Source: Stutzerimonas stutzeri
GTDB taxonomy: Bacteria > Pseudomonadota > Gammaproteobacteria > Pseudomonadales > Pseudomonadaceae
Assembly (NCBI RefSeq): GCF_024448955.1
Contig: NZ_JAMOIH010000015.1
Span: 62,001 to 126,000 of the forward strand
Length of the DNA: 64,000 nt
Direction: 5' to 3'
Shown: positions 44,928-52,748 of the stretch, piece by piece
Layout: the number at the start of each line of letters is the position of its first letter
Position numbering within the stretch: the stretch's first letter is position 1
Position numbers and translations under genes: made by a program
The notes under the pieces: generated by a model
The model's database searches: none
What the model was told of the DNA's origin: nothing
What the model saw: only the letters and a program-made list of their open reading frames with translations

Positions 44928-45371
44928 TGCATGACTAACACTTTTCAATGTGACCACCTTGGCGCTGACACGCCTGCCGACTCGCTCGAGTACAACGCCG
45001 GATTTCGCCGAAGAAAAAATATTTAACTTTTCCGGAACTTCCGTCGCCCTGCCTGTCCAACTCACCCAGAACGAACGACCAACAATAGCTGACTGCCCCG
45101 AAACAATGCGCGCACGTTAACAAGCCCTCCAGGAACCGCCCAATCAGTTCCGCTAAAATTAAATCAGAAGCTCGCAAGTGATCTCAAAAAAGGTCATTTG
45201 ATACTTATTGATTTAATCCTTCCTCGCGCCTATGCCTAGACTGGCGGCACGCTAGAGCCGTGCCTGAATCTCGGGCGCCGCAAAATCCTGCCCTGGCCAA
45301 ATAATCTTCTGCTTATACCCCGTGTTGCCGGCTCGCCGATCGCACAAGAACCAGGAAATACCGCACACAAC
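44928..45371. promoter_or_regulatory. Divergent control region between lafK and fliM
   Basis: 444 bases without a gene. At 45196-45222 it repeats the ATTTGA...GATTTAATCCTTC motif seen before the first flagellin. At 45246-45264 lies an inverted repeat, GGCACG-N7-CGTGCC. Read on the minus strand the latter also gives GG-N10-GC (45264-45251) with a GGCACGG head, so it could be a weak sigma-54 site toward lafK, about 310 bases from its ATG; the -12 half fits poorly. The region is AT-richer than its neighbours. Confidence 0.45.
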
Positions 45372-46211
45372 ATGTCTGGCAATTCCAAAGTCCATCATGG
45401 CGTGCCCGCCCAAAGCCTGACTGTATTGAAACCGCAGAAGCTTGGCCGGCATCATCACAAGATTCCTCAGTTCATAAAAGAAACCACCAACAAGAATCCG
45501 CGCTTGATTGGTGACTACTTCCTGCGCAATTACCGCATTAGCCTTGAACTGAGCAAAGTCGATGTGCAGGAGCCCAATAAAAATCCGCCAGATTGCATCT
45601 ATCGGTCCCCGATGGGGAAGGTCGGTTTTTCCATTGATCGCGCCCTGCTTACAGAAGCTCTCGAGTGTTATTACGGCGGAACTATCGTACCCAGCCAGGA
45701 CACACCGCCGATCAGCACATCCGAACAACGGATGCGTAATCGCCTGGGCCTCGACCTGACTTATATATTTGCTCGCTCGATATTGTCCGGTGAAACCTTC
45801 GGCGAACTCGAGCGTTATGAAAATGACTACGAAGAAACCAGCTGGGAGTACGTGGCGGAGTTTGAGTACATCAGCCATCTGACCAACAGCCGCTCATCGA
45901 TTTTCATTCATCTGGATACCGATCTGGTCGATGAACTGACCAGTCGGCTGGCCGGCCCGTTGCCCACTCGTTTGACCAGCAATCCGGTCGATCACATCAA
46001 GCACCTTCCGGTACGCCTGGACTGCGTGGTCGCCTCGGCGCAAATGCCGCTGTCGCAGGTACTCGGCCTGCAGCTCAACGACATCCTCATGGTGCGTCCG
46101 CTGGATCGCTATGAGGTGCGCATCAATCAGCAGAAGCTTTTCCGGGGGACTGTCTTTGAAGAAGACGGCGCCTTGTTCCTCACTTCACTTGAAAGCGTGA
46201 AATCCCAATGA
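45372..46211 (+). CDS. fliM: Motor switch protein FliM (lacking the CheY-binding peptide)
   Basis: 279 residues, about 40-50 shorter than typical FliM. The middle CheC-like domain (MPLSQVLGLQLNDILMVRPLDRYEVRINQQKLFRGTVFE at the end) is a clear SpoA/FliM C-domain. The N-terminus (MSGNSKVHHGVPAQSL) has no LSQxEIDALL-type peptide, and no in-frame sequence upstream supplies one. It forms the rotor C ring with FliG and FliN. Its end overlaps fliN by four bases. Confidence 0.9.
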   Translation: MSGNSKVHHGVPAQSLTVLKPQKLGRHHHKIPQFIKETTNKNPRLIGDYFLRNYRISLELSKVDVQEPNKNPPDCIYRSPMGKVGFSIDRALLTEALECYYGGTIVPSQDTPPISTSEQRMRNRLGLDLTYIFARSILSGETFGELERYENDYEETSWEYVAEFEYISHLTNSRSSIFIHLDTDLVDELTSRLAGPLPTRLTSNPVDHIKHLPVRLDCVVASAQMPLSQVLGLQLNDILMVRPLDRYEVRINQQKLFRGTVFEEDGALFLTSLESVKSQ

Positions 46212-46579
46212 CCGGTCAACTGTCCGACAACGAATTCGAGAACCTCATCAACGAGGGCGACCTCAGCCTCGACGCGGCCGAAGAGTCAGCCGTCGCCCCC
46301 ACCCCGCAGCCCCAGGTACCGCGCCAGGACCTGAGCTTCTTCGGCAAGATCCCGGTGAATGTCACCTTAGAAGTGGCCTCGGCGGAAATCTCGCTGAAAG
46401 AACTGATGGAGTGCGACACCAGCAGCGTCATCGTGCTCGACAAAGTGGCCGGCGAGCCGCTGGACGTGAAGGTCAACGGCACCCTGTTCGCCAAGGCCGA
46501 AGTGGTGGTGATGAATGGCAGCTACGGCCTGCGTATCGTCGAACTGTCGGGCACCAGTCTGGATGCACTGACCCAATGA
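46208..46579 (+). CDS. fliN: Motor switch protein FliN
   Basis: 123 residues. The C-terminal SpoA domain is standard (FFGKIPVNVTLEVASAEISLKELMECDTSSVIVLDK, then PLDVKVNGTLFAKAEVVVMNGSYGLRI). The N-terminus reads LSDNEFENLINEGD, which resembles the FliM CheY-binding peptide (LSxxEIDxLLxGD). It overlaps fliP by four bases. Confidence 0.93.
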   Translation: MTGQLSDNEFENLINEGDLSLDAAEESAVAPTPQPQVPRQDLSFFGKIPVNVTLEVASAEISLKELMECDTSSVIVLDKVAGEPLDVKVNGTLFAKAEVVVMNGSYGLRIVELSGTSLDALTQ

Positions 46580-47331
46580 AACTGCGTCGCGGGCTGGTGC
46601 TGCTGTGCCTGGTGCTGGTCAGCCTGTTCCCGCTGGTGGCTCAGGCTGCCGGCGGTGAGATCACATTGTTCAACCTGAACGATACCGAGAACGGTCAGGA
46701 ATTCTCGGTCAAGATTCAGATTCTGATCCTCATGACCTTGCTCGGCTTCCTGCCGGCGATGTTGATGATGATGACCTGCTTCACCCGCTTCATCATCGTG
46801 CTGGCTATCCTGCGGCAGGCCATCGGCCTGCAGCAGAGCCCGCCGAACCAGGTACTGATCGGCATCGCACTGATCGTCACCCTGCTGGTGATGCGCCCGG
46901 TCTGGCAGGAAATCCACAGCACCGCCTTCGAGCCCTTTCAGAACGACGAGATCAGCCTGGAGCAGGCGTTGGAAGTTTCCAAGACCAGTCTCTCGAGCTT
47001 CATGCTGGCGCAGACCAACAAGACCTCGCTGGAGACCATGGTTGCGTTGGCCGGCGAAGAGGTGCCGGAGAATCTGGAAGACCTGGATTTCTCCTTGCTG
47101 CTACCGGCGTTCGTGCTCAGCGAGCTGAAGACCGCCTTTCAGTTGGGCTTCATGATTTTCGTGCCGTTTCTGGTGATCGATCTGGTGGTCGCCAGCGTAC
47201 TCATGGCAATGGGCATGATGATGCTCTCGCCGATGATGATCTCGCTGCCGTTCAAGCTGATGATCTTTGTATTGGTGGATGGCTGGGCGTTGTTGATGGG
47301 TACGCTGACGACCAGCGTGCAGCCGTTTTAG
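46576..47331 (+). CDS. fliP: Export gate protein FliP
   Basis: 251 residues from the ATG at 46576. A signal peptide (1-24, LVLLCLVLVSLFPLVAQA) precedes four membrane helices. MTCFTRFIIVLAILRQAIGLQQSPPNQVLIGIAL and LLPAFVLSELKTAFQLGF are the FliP signatures. It is complete at the C-terminus. No fliO lies between fliN and fliP. The next export gene, fliQ, is displaced by 1.08 kb of repeat DNA. Confidence 0.95.
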   Translation: MKLRRGLVLLCLVLVSLFPLVAQAAGGEITLFNLNDTENGQEFSVKIQILILMTLLGFLPAMLMMMTCFTRFIIVLAILRQAIGLQQSPPNQVLIGIALIVTLLVMRPVWQEIHSTAFEPFQNDEISLEQALEVSKTSLSSFMLAQTNKTSLETMVALAGEEVPENLEDLDFSLLLPAFVLSELKTAFQLGFMIFVPFLVIDLVVASVLMAMGMMMLSPMMISLPFKLMIFVLVDGWALLMGTLTTSVQPF

Positions 47332-47763
47332 GTGGCTATAGTGAACGCAACGGGTTGTGCGCACGCTGGCCGCGTCTGCTTTCGTAGCAGCGAGCTTGCT
47401 CGCGAAGCTTTAGAGCTTTGGGTTTGGTGGCCGAGGCCCATTGCCGTGCGGGGCCGGCACATTGGTTTCGCCCTGCTGGGCGAGTCACTTTTTCCAAACG
47501 CCGAAAAAGTAACCAAAAACGCTTGCCCCTACATCCGGGTCTCGCTGCGCTCGACTTCCCTCATTCCATCGCTGCTCCGAGGGTCGCCGCGCAAGGGCCA
47601 TCCATGGCCCTTCACGGCTCTCGCGGCATCCATGCCGCTCGCCCCTCTACGCAGCGATTCCATTCGGCCATCTGAAAGGGGCGTTCGGCGGCGTCTGGTG
47701 GTTCGTGGGCGGAAGAACTGGAAAAGCGTCTCGACCCAGCCTCAGATCGAAAACGAAAATTTT

Positions 47764-47795
47764 GTAGGGTGGAAAACTGCGAAGCATTTTCCACC
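47764..47795. repeat. GTAGGGTGGAAAA palindrome in the centre of the large repeat
   Basis: GTAGGGTGGAAAACTGCGAA followed by GCATTTTCCACC, a hairpin with GGTGGAAAA/TTTTCCACC arms. Same head as the palindromes near 10316. Confidence 0.65.
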
Positions 47796-47839
47796 GAGAT
47801 CGACAATGGGACCGGAGGCTATCTCCAGCCATGAAAATC

Positions 47840-47869
47840 GGTGGGTAAGCTTCGCGTTACCCACCCTAC
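47840..47869. repeat. Second, inverted GGTGGGTAA palindrome in the centre of the large repeat
   Basis: GGTGGGTAAGCTTCGCGTTA followed by CCCACCCTAC; it ends in the reverse complement of GTAGGGTG, so it faces the palindrome at 47764. The pair resembles the arrangement at 10316-10416. Confidence 0.65.
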
Positions 47870-48407
47870 GTTTAGCTCCTGCAACCGCTTCGTTGCACGG
47901 CCCATCAGACGCCACCGAATCGCCCCTTTCAGGAGGCCGAGCGCAGGTGGCGTGGAAGGGGTTGAGCGGCATGGATGCCGCGAGAGCGGCGTTGGGCCAT
48001 GGATGGCCCGTCGCCGCGGGCCCCTGGAATGTCACCGGAGCGAGGGAAGTCGAGCGCAGCGAGACCCGGATGCAGGGGCAAGCGTTTTTGCTTACTTTTT
48101 TGGCAACTGAAAAAAGTGAGTCGCTCAGCAGGGCGAAACCAATGCTTCGGGCAACTCCGGTAATAGGCCATACCTCACGAAGCTCAAGCCAAAAAGCCTC
48201 GCGAGCAAGCTCGCTTCTACGAAAAGCGTCGGAACCACTGCAGATGGCGCACCTCGTAGCGCCGGTCTGGGAACACGCGGCGTCATATAGCAACGAACGC
48301 GCCGCCAGGGCCGGATCGCGAGCCAACGACTCGGCATCCCCCTCGCTCCTACGCAGACTCACTGCCGTTCCGAGCGGCGGAACCACCCTCACCTCCCAGG
48401 TGCTCCC

Positions 48408-48680
48408 ATGCTGACCCCAGACACCGCCGTCAACATTATCTCCAACGCGATCCATGTCATCGTGCTGGTGGTCTGCGTGCTGGTCGTGCCGAGCCTGCTC
48501 GGCGGCCTGCTGATCAGCATTTTCCAGGCGGCAACGCAGATCAACGAACAAATGCTGAGCTTCCTCCCGCGCCTGCTGATCACCCTCGGCATGCTGGTGT
48601 TCGCCGGGCACTGGATCCTGCGCACCTTCAGCGATCTGTTTATCGAAACCTTCACCCAAGCCGGGCGGCTGGTCGGCTAG
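48408..48680 (+). CDS. fliQ: Export gate protein FliQ
   Basis: 90 residues with two membrane helices (IVLVVCVLVVPSLLGGLLISIFQAATQINEQMLSFLPRLL region). This is the standard FliQ layout and length. The ribosome site is weak (AGGTG), and the gene starts 1,076 bases after fliP, so its expression must pass through the repeat or use a promoter inside it. Confidence 0.93.
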   Translation: MLTPDTAVNIISNAIHVIVLVVCVLVVPSLLGGLLISIFQAATQINEQMLSFLPRLLITLGMLVFAGHWILRTFSDLFIETFTQAGRLVG

Positions 48681-48682
48681 CC

Positions 48683-49480
48683 ATGGGCAACGAACCCATC
48701 ATGCAGGTCGGTCAGTACCTGCAGTCGTTGCTGGGCTACTGGTGGCCGTTCTGCCGGATCATGGCCGTGTTCAGCCTGGCGCCGATGTTCAGCCACAAGT
48801 CGCTCAGCGTGCGAGTGCGCGTGTTGCTGGCGATCGCCCTGACGGTGGTGCTCACCGCCGCGCTACCGGTGACGGCACCCATCGACCCGCTGTCGCTCAA
48901 GGGCCTTCTCACGGCTTTCGAGCAGATCGCCATGGGCCTGCTACTGGGCTTGGCGCTGATGCTGGTGTTCACTGTGTTCACCCTGATCGGCGATATCGTC
49001 TCGACGCAGCTGGGCCTGTCCATGGCGGTGTTCAACGATCCTATGAATGGGGTCTCGTCGGCGTCGATCATCTATCAGCTGTATTTCATCCTGTTGGCGC
49101 TGCTGTTTTTCGCCACCGATGGGCATCTGGTGATCGTCACCATCATCTACCAGAGCTTCGTCTTCTGGCCGATCGGCAGCGGCATCCATTTCGACGGGCT
49201 ACAGACCATCGCCCTGTCGCTGAGCTGGGTGATTTCCGCCGCGCTGCTGATCGCCCTGCCGATCGTTTTTTGCATGACGCTGGTGCAGTTCTGCTTCGGC
49301 CTGCTCAACCGCATTTCGCCGGCGATGAACCTGTTCTCCCTGGGCTTCCCCATGGCGATCATCGCAGGATTGGTGCTGATCTACCTGACCGTGCCGAACC
49401 TGTCGGAAGCCTACCTGCACCTGACCCGTGAACTGCTGGGCAACATCGGCGAAATCCTGCGGAGCGGGCGCAATGTCTGA
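48683..49480 (+). CDS. fliR: Export gate protein FliR
   Basis: 265 residues, two bases after the fliQ stop. Six membrane helices; the segments WWPFCRIMAVFSLAPMFSHKSL, GLSMAVFNDPMNGVSSASI and LLNRISPAMNLFSLGFPMAI are FliR motifs. An ATG at 48701 is an alternative start. It overlaps the flhB start by eight bases. Confidence 0.94.
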   Translation: MGNEPIMQVGQYLQSLLGYWWPFCRIMAVFSLAPMFSHKSLSVRVRVLLAIALTVVLTAALPVTAPIDPLSLKGLLTAFEQIAMGLLLGLALMLVFTVFTLIGDIVSTQLGLSMAVFNDPMNGVSSASIIYQLYFILLALLFFATDGHLVIVTIIYQSFVFWPIGSGIHFDGLQTIALSLSWVISAALLIALPIVFCMTLVQFCFGLLNRISPAMNLFSLGFPMAIIAGLVLIYLTVPNLSEAYLHLTRELLGNIGEILRSGRNV

Positions 49481-50612
49481 GCAGAACAGTACCCAAGACA
49501 AGACCGAAGAGGCCTCCGAGCAGAAACTCAAGAAGAGTCGCGACGATGGCCAGGTCACCCGCTCGAAGGATGTCGCCACCACCGTCTCGCTGCTGGCGAC
49601 GCTGCTGGTGCTCAAATTCAGCATCGGCTTCTTCTTCGACGGCATGCAGCAGGCGTTCAGTTATTCGTACATCGACTTTCACAAAAGCGAGATGGGTGTC
49701 GATGACCTCCAGCTCATCCTGACGCATAACCTGCTGGTGTTCATCAGTGTGCTGCTGCCCTTGCTGATCACGCCGATCTTGGTCATCGCCTTTGGTCTGG
49801 TGCCGGGCGGTTGGGTATTCGCCTCGAAGAACTTCGCGCCCAAGTTCAGCAAACTCAATCCCATCACCGGGCTGGGAAGGATGGTCGGCGCGCAGAACTG
49901 GACCGAGCTGCTCAAGTCGCTGTTGAAGATCAGCGCGCTGCTGGGCATTGCCGTCGGCCAGCTGTATTACGCCGCACCGAAGCTGATCGCGCTGCAGCGC
50001 AGCGATATCAGCAACGCCATCGGCAGCGCCTTCTCGCTGACCTTCGACCTGGCGATCTCGCTGCTGCTGGTGTTCGTGCTGTTCTCGTTCATCGACATTC
50101 CGCTGCAGCGCTTCTTTTTCCTGAAAAAAATGCGCATGACCAAGCAGGAGCGCAAGGAAGAGCACAAGAACCAGGAAGGCCGCCCCGAGGTGAAGGCGCG
50201 TATCAAGCAGCTGCAACGCCAGCTGGCCCAGCGCCAGATCAGCCGGGTGATAAAGGATGCCGACGTGGTGATCGTCAACCCGACGCATTACGCGGTGGCG
50301 CTCAAGTACGACCCGAAGAAGGCCGAAACACCCTTTGTTATCGCCCGTGGCGTTGATGAGACGGCGCTGTATATCCGCAAGCTGGCCCAGGCCAATGGCC
50401 TGGAAGTGGTCGAACTGCCGCCTCTGGCGCGGGCGATCTACTTCAGTACGCAGGTCAATCAGCAGATTCCGGCGCCGCTCTACACCGCGGTGGCCCATGT
50501 GCTGACCTACATTCTCCAGCTCAAGGCCTGGAAACAGGGCCGGCGGGCCAAGCCCAAGCTGGCCAGTGACATCCATATTCCCGAAGAACTGTTCAACCGA
50601 GCCCGATCATGA
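49473..50612 (+). CDS. flhB: Export switch protein FlhB
   Basis: 379 residues from the ATG at 49473 (MSEQNSTQDKTEEASEQKL). Four membrane helices and a cytoplasmic domain with the self-cleaving motif NPTH at residues 269-272, the same number as in E. coli. It changes specificity from hook to filament proteins with FliK. It overlaps flhA by four bases. Confidence 0.95.
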   Translation: MSEQNSTQDKTEEASEQKLKKSRDDGQVTRSKDVATTVSLLATLLVLKFSIGFFFDGMQQAFSYSYIDFHKSEMGVDDLQLILTHNLLVFISVLLPLLITPILVIAFGLVPGGWVFASKNFAPKFSKLNPITGLGRMVGAQNWTELLKSLLKISALLGIAVGQLYYAAPKLIALQRSDISNAIGSAFSLTFDLAISLLLVFVLFSFIDIPLQRFFFLKKMRMTKQERKEEHKNQEGRPEVKARIKQLQRQLAQRQISRVIKDADVVIVNPTHYAVALKYDPKKAETPFVIARGVDETALYIRKLAQANGLEVVELPPLARAIYFSTQVNQQIPAPLYTAVAHVLTYILQLKAWKQGRRAKPKLASDIHIPEELFNRARS

Positions 50613-52705
50613 GCCTGATTCAGAAACTGACGCCGACATTCAGCAGCGGACGCATTGGGATCCCGCTGATCATCCTGTCGATCCTGGCGATGATCATCCT
50701 GCCGCTGCCGCCGCAGCTGCTGGACGTGCTGTTCACCTTCAACATTGCCATGTCGATCCTGGTACTGCTGGTCAGTGTGTCGTCGAAGAGTCCGCTGGAT
50801 TTCTCGCTGTTTCCGACGGTGATCCTGATCACCACGCTGATGCGCCTGACGCTCAACGTCGCCTCCACGCGGGTGGTGCTGCTCGAAGGTCATACTGGCA
50901 CGGGCGCCGCGGGCAAGGTGATCGAAGCCTTCGGTGAGGTGGTGATCGGCGGCAACTTCATCGTCGGCCTGGTGGTGTTCATCATCCTGATGATCATCAA
51001 CTTCATCGTCATCACCAAGGGTGGTGAGCGCATCTCCGAAGTCACTGCGCGCTTCACCCTGGACGCCCTGCCGGGCAAGCAGATGGCCATCGATGCCGAC
51101 CTCAACGCCGGCCTGCTAACCAACGAAGACGCCAAGGCGCGGCGCCAGGAAGTGGCCAAGGAAGCCGACTTCTACGGTGCAATGGACGGTGCCTCGAAGT
51201 TCGTTCGCGGCGATGCCATCGCCGGCATCCTGATCCTGCTGATCAACCTATTCGGTGGCTTCGCCATCGGCGTGTTCGTCCATGATCTGGCGGCTGGCGA
51301 GGCCTTCAAGCAGTACGCCCTGCTGACCATTGGTGATGGCCTGGTGGCGCAGATCCCGGCGCTGCTGTTGTCCACCGCGGCGGCAATCATCGTCACCCGG
51401 ATCAACGAGTCCAGCGACATTACCAGCCAGGTGCAGCGACAGCTGTTGGCCAACCCGGCCTCGCTGTACACCGTGGCTGGCATATTGTTCGTGCTCGGCA
51501 TGGTGCCGGGTATGCCGCACCTGGCCTTCATTGGCTTCGCCGCGCTGATCGCATTCATCGGCTGGCGTGTCTCGCTCCAGGAGCCTCCAGCTGCAGGCGC
51601 CGATCTCAAGGAAATCCAGGCCATCGGCCAGGCGATGGACAAGGAAAAGGCGCAAAACCTGGCCTGGGAAGACATCCCACTGGTCGAGCGGCTGTCGATT
51701 TCCCTGGGCTACAAGCTTGTCGGGCTGGTCAACGAAGCCTCCGGTGCGCCCTTGCCGGCGCGGGTGCGCGGCGTGCGCCAGACGCTCTCAGAGCACCTGG
51801 GCTTCCTGCTGCCAGAAGTCCAGATCCGCGACAGCCTGCGGCTCAAAGCCTCGCAGTACGACATCTACATCAACGGCGAGAAGATCGACGGCGCCGAGCT
51901 GCACGCCGACCGCCTGATGGCGATTCCTTCGCCGGAGCTGTATGGCGAAATCGACGGCATTCTTGGCACCGACCCGGCGTATCGGATGCAGGTGGTGTGG
52001 ATTCAGCCATCGGATAAATCCCGTGCGCTGAACCTCGGCTACCAGGTGATCGACTGCGCCAGCGTCGTCGCCACGCATCTGAACAAGGTGGTGCGCGAGC
52101 ATCTGCCGGACCTGTTCAAGCACGACGATGTCGAGCACCTGATGCAGCGTCTCACCGTGCAAGCACCCAAGCTCGCCGAAAGCCTAAAGGCGGCGCTGAC
52201 CTATACCCAGCAAATGCGCGTCTACCGCCAACTGCTGCTGGAAGAGGTGCCGCTGCGCGACATCGAAACCATCGCAAGCACCCTGCTCGAATGCAGCGAG
52301 ACCACCAAGGACCCGGTGCTGCTGGCCGCCGATGTGCGTTATGCCCTGCGCCGCAGCATCGTCTCGATGATTGCCGGCGATCGACGCGAACTGGCGGTGT
52401 TCGTGCTGGAGAACGCCCTGGAAAACACCCTGCTCAACGCGCTGGCCATCGCCCAGCAGGCCGGCCAGGTGAGCCTGGACAACATTCCGGTGGAGCCGAG
52501 CCTGCTCAACCAGCTGCAGAACAGCATGCCGGTGGTAAAGGAAAAGCTGCGCAAGGATGGCCATCCGCCGATCCTCACCGTGATGCCGCAGCTGCGCCCG
52601 CTGCTGTCGCGCTACGCGCGGGTGTTCAGCCCGGGCCTGCATGTGCTGTCGCAGAACGAAATTCCGGATCGCGTCGGCGTGAATATTCTCGGCACGCTGG
52701 GTTAA
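50609..52705 (+). CDS. flhA: Export gate platform protein FlhA
   Basis: 698 residues. Eight membrane helices in the first 320 residues include MRLTLNVASTRVVLLEGHTG and the conserved ARFTLDALPGKQMAIDADLNAGL (FHIPEP) region. The C-terminal cytoplasmic docking domain is intact (VDCASVVATHLNKVVREH-like block, and LHVLSQNEIP at the end). It docks export chaperones. Last gene of the fliM-flhA block. Confidence 0.95.
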   Translation: MSLIQKLTPTFSSGRIGIPLIILSILAMIILPLPPQLLDVLFTFNIAMSILVLLVSVSSKSPLDFSLFPTVILITTLMRLTLNVASTRVVLLEGHTGTGAAGKVIEAFGEVVIGGNFIVGLVVFIILMIINFIVITKGGERISEVTARFTLDALPGKQMAIDADLNAGLLTNEDAKARRQEVAKEADFYGAMDGASKFVRGDAIAGILILLINLFGGFAIGVFVHDLAAGEAFKQYALLTIGDGLVAQIPALLLSTAAAIIVTRINESSDITSQVQRQLLANPASLYTVAGILFVLGMVPGMPHLAFIGFAALIAFIGWRVSLQEPPAAGADLKEIQAIGQAMDKEKAQNLAWEDIPLVERLSISLGYKLVGLVNEASGAPLPARVRGVRQTLSEHLGFLLPEVQIRDSLRLKASQYDIYINGEKIDGAELHADRLMAIPSPELYGEIDGILGTDPAYRMQVVWIQPSDKSRALNLGYQVIDCASVVATHLNKVVREHLPDLFKHDDVEHLMQRLTVQAPKLAESLKAALTYTQQMRVYRQLLLEEVPLRDIETIASTLLECSETTKDPVLLAADVRYALRRSIVSMIAGDRRELAVFVLENALENTLLNALAIAQQAGQVSLDNIPVEPSLLNQLQNSMPVVKEKLRKDGHPPILTVMPQLRPLLSRYARVFSPGLHVLSQNEIPDRVGVNILGTLG

Positions 52706-52710
52706 CCAAC

Positions 52711-52740
52711 CCTGTAGGGCGAATTTATTCGCCTTACAGG
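52711..52740. terminator. Palindrome between convergent flhA and hydrolase genes
   Basis: CCTGTAGGGCGAATTTATTC followed by GCCTTACAGG; the arms CCTGTA.GGCGAAT and ATTCGCC.TACAGG pair. It lies six bases after the flhA stop and eight before the stop of the opposite gene, so it can serve as a two-way terminator. It also resembles a dispersed pseudomonad palindrome. Confidence 0.6.
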
Positions 52741-52748
52741 CTTCAGGA

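Larger units (their letters stand above)
47382..48222. repeat. Large imperfect inverted repeat inserted between fliP and fliQ
   Basis: Left arm 47382-47703 and right arm 47899-48222 are reverse complements with frequent mismatches and small gaps, about 320 bases each, around a 195-base centre. Matching landmarks are TCGTAG.AGCGAGCTTGCTCGCGA at the outer ends, ATTGGTTTCGCCCTGCTG, ACGCTTGCCCCT.CATCCGG, GGGCCATCCATGGCCC and GCGGCATCCATGCCGCTC inside. No transposase or other gene is supported; the open frames over it follow the repeat structure. The remaining flanks (47332-47381 and 48223-48407) hold nothing I recognise. It looks like two copies of a non-coding element in opposite orientation. 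Confidence 0.8.

Noticed and set aside
45330..45343. A GG-N10-GC pattern on the plus strand just ahead of fliM
   Set aside because: The flanking bases match sigma-54 poorly (CGGCTCG, TCGCA), and it would leave only about 17 bases before the start codon. GG-N10-GC is expected by chance every few hundred bases in GC-rich DNA.
47332..48659. Long open frames (up to 360 codons) across the fliP-fliQ gap on both strands
   Set aside because: They run through the inverted repeat and show Arg/Ser/Pro-rich composition without any domain. The two arms code for mirror-image peptides, as expected for a non-coding repeat.
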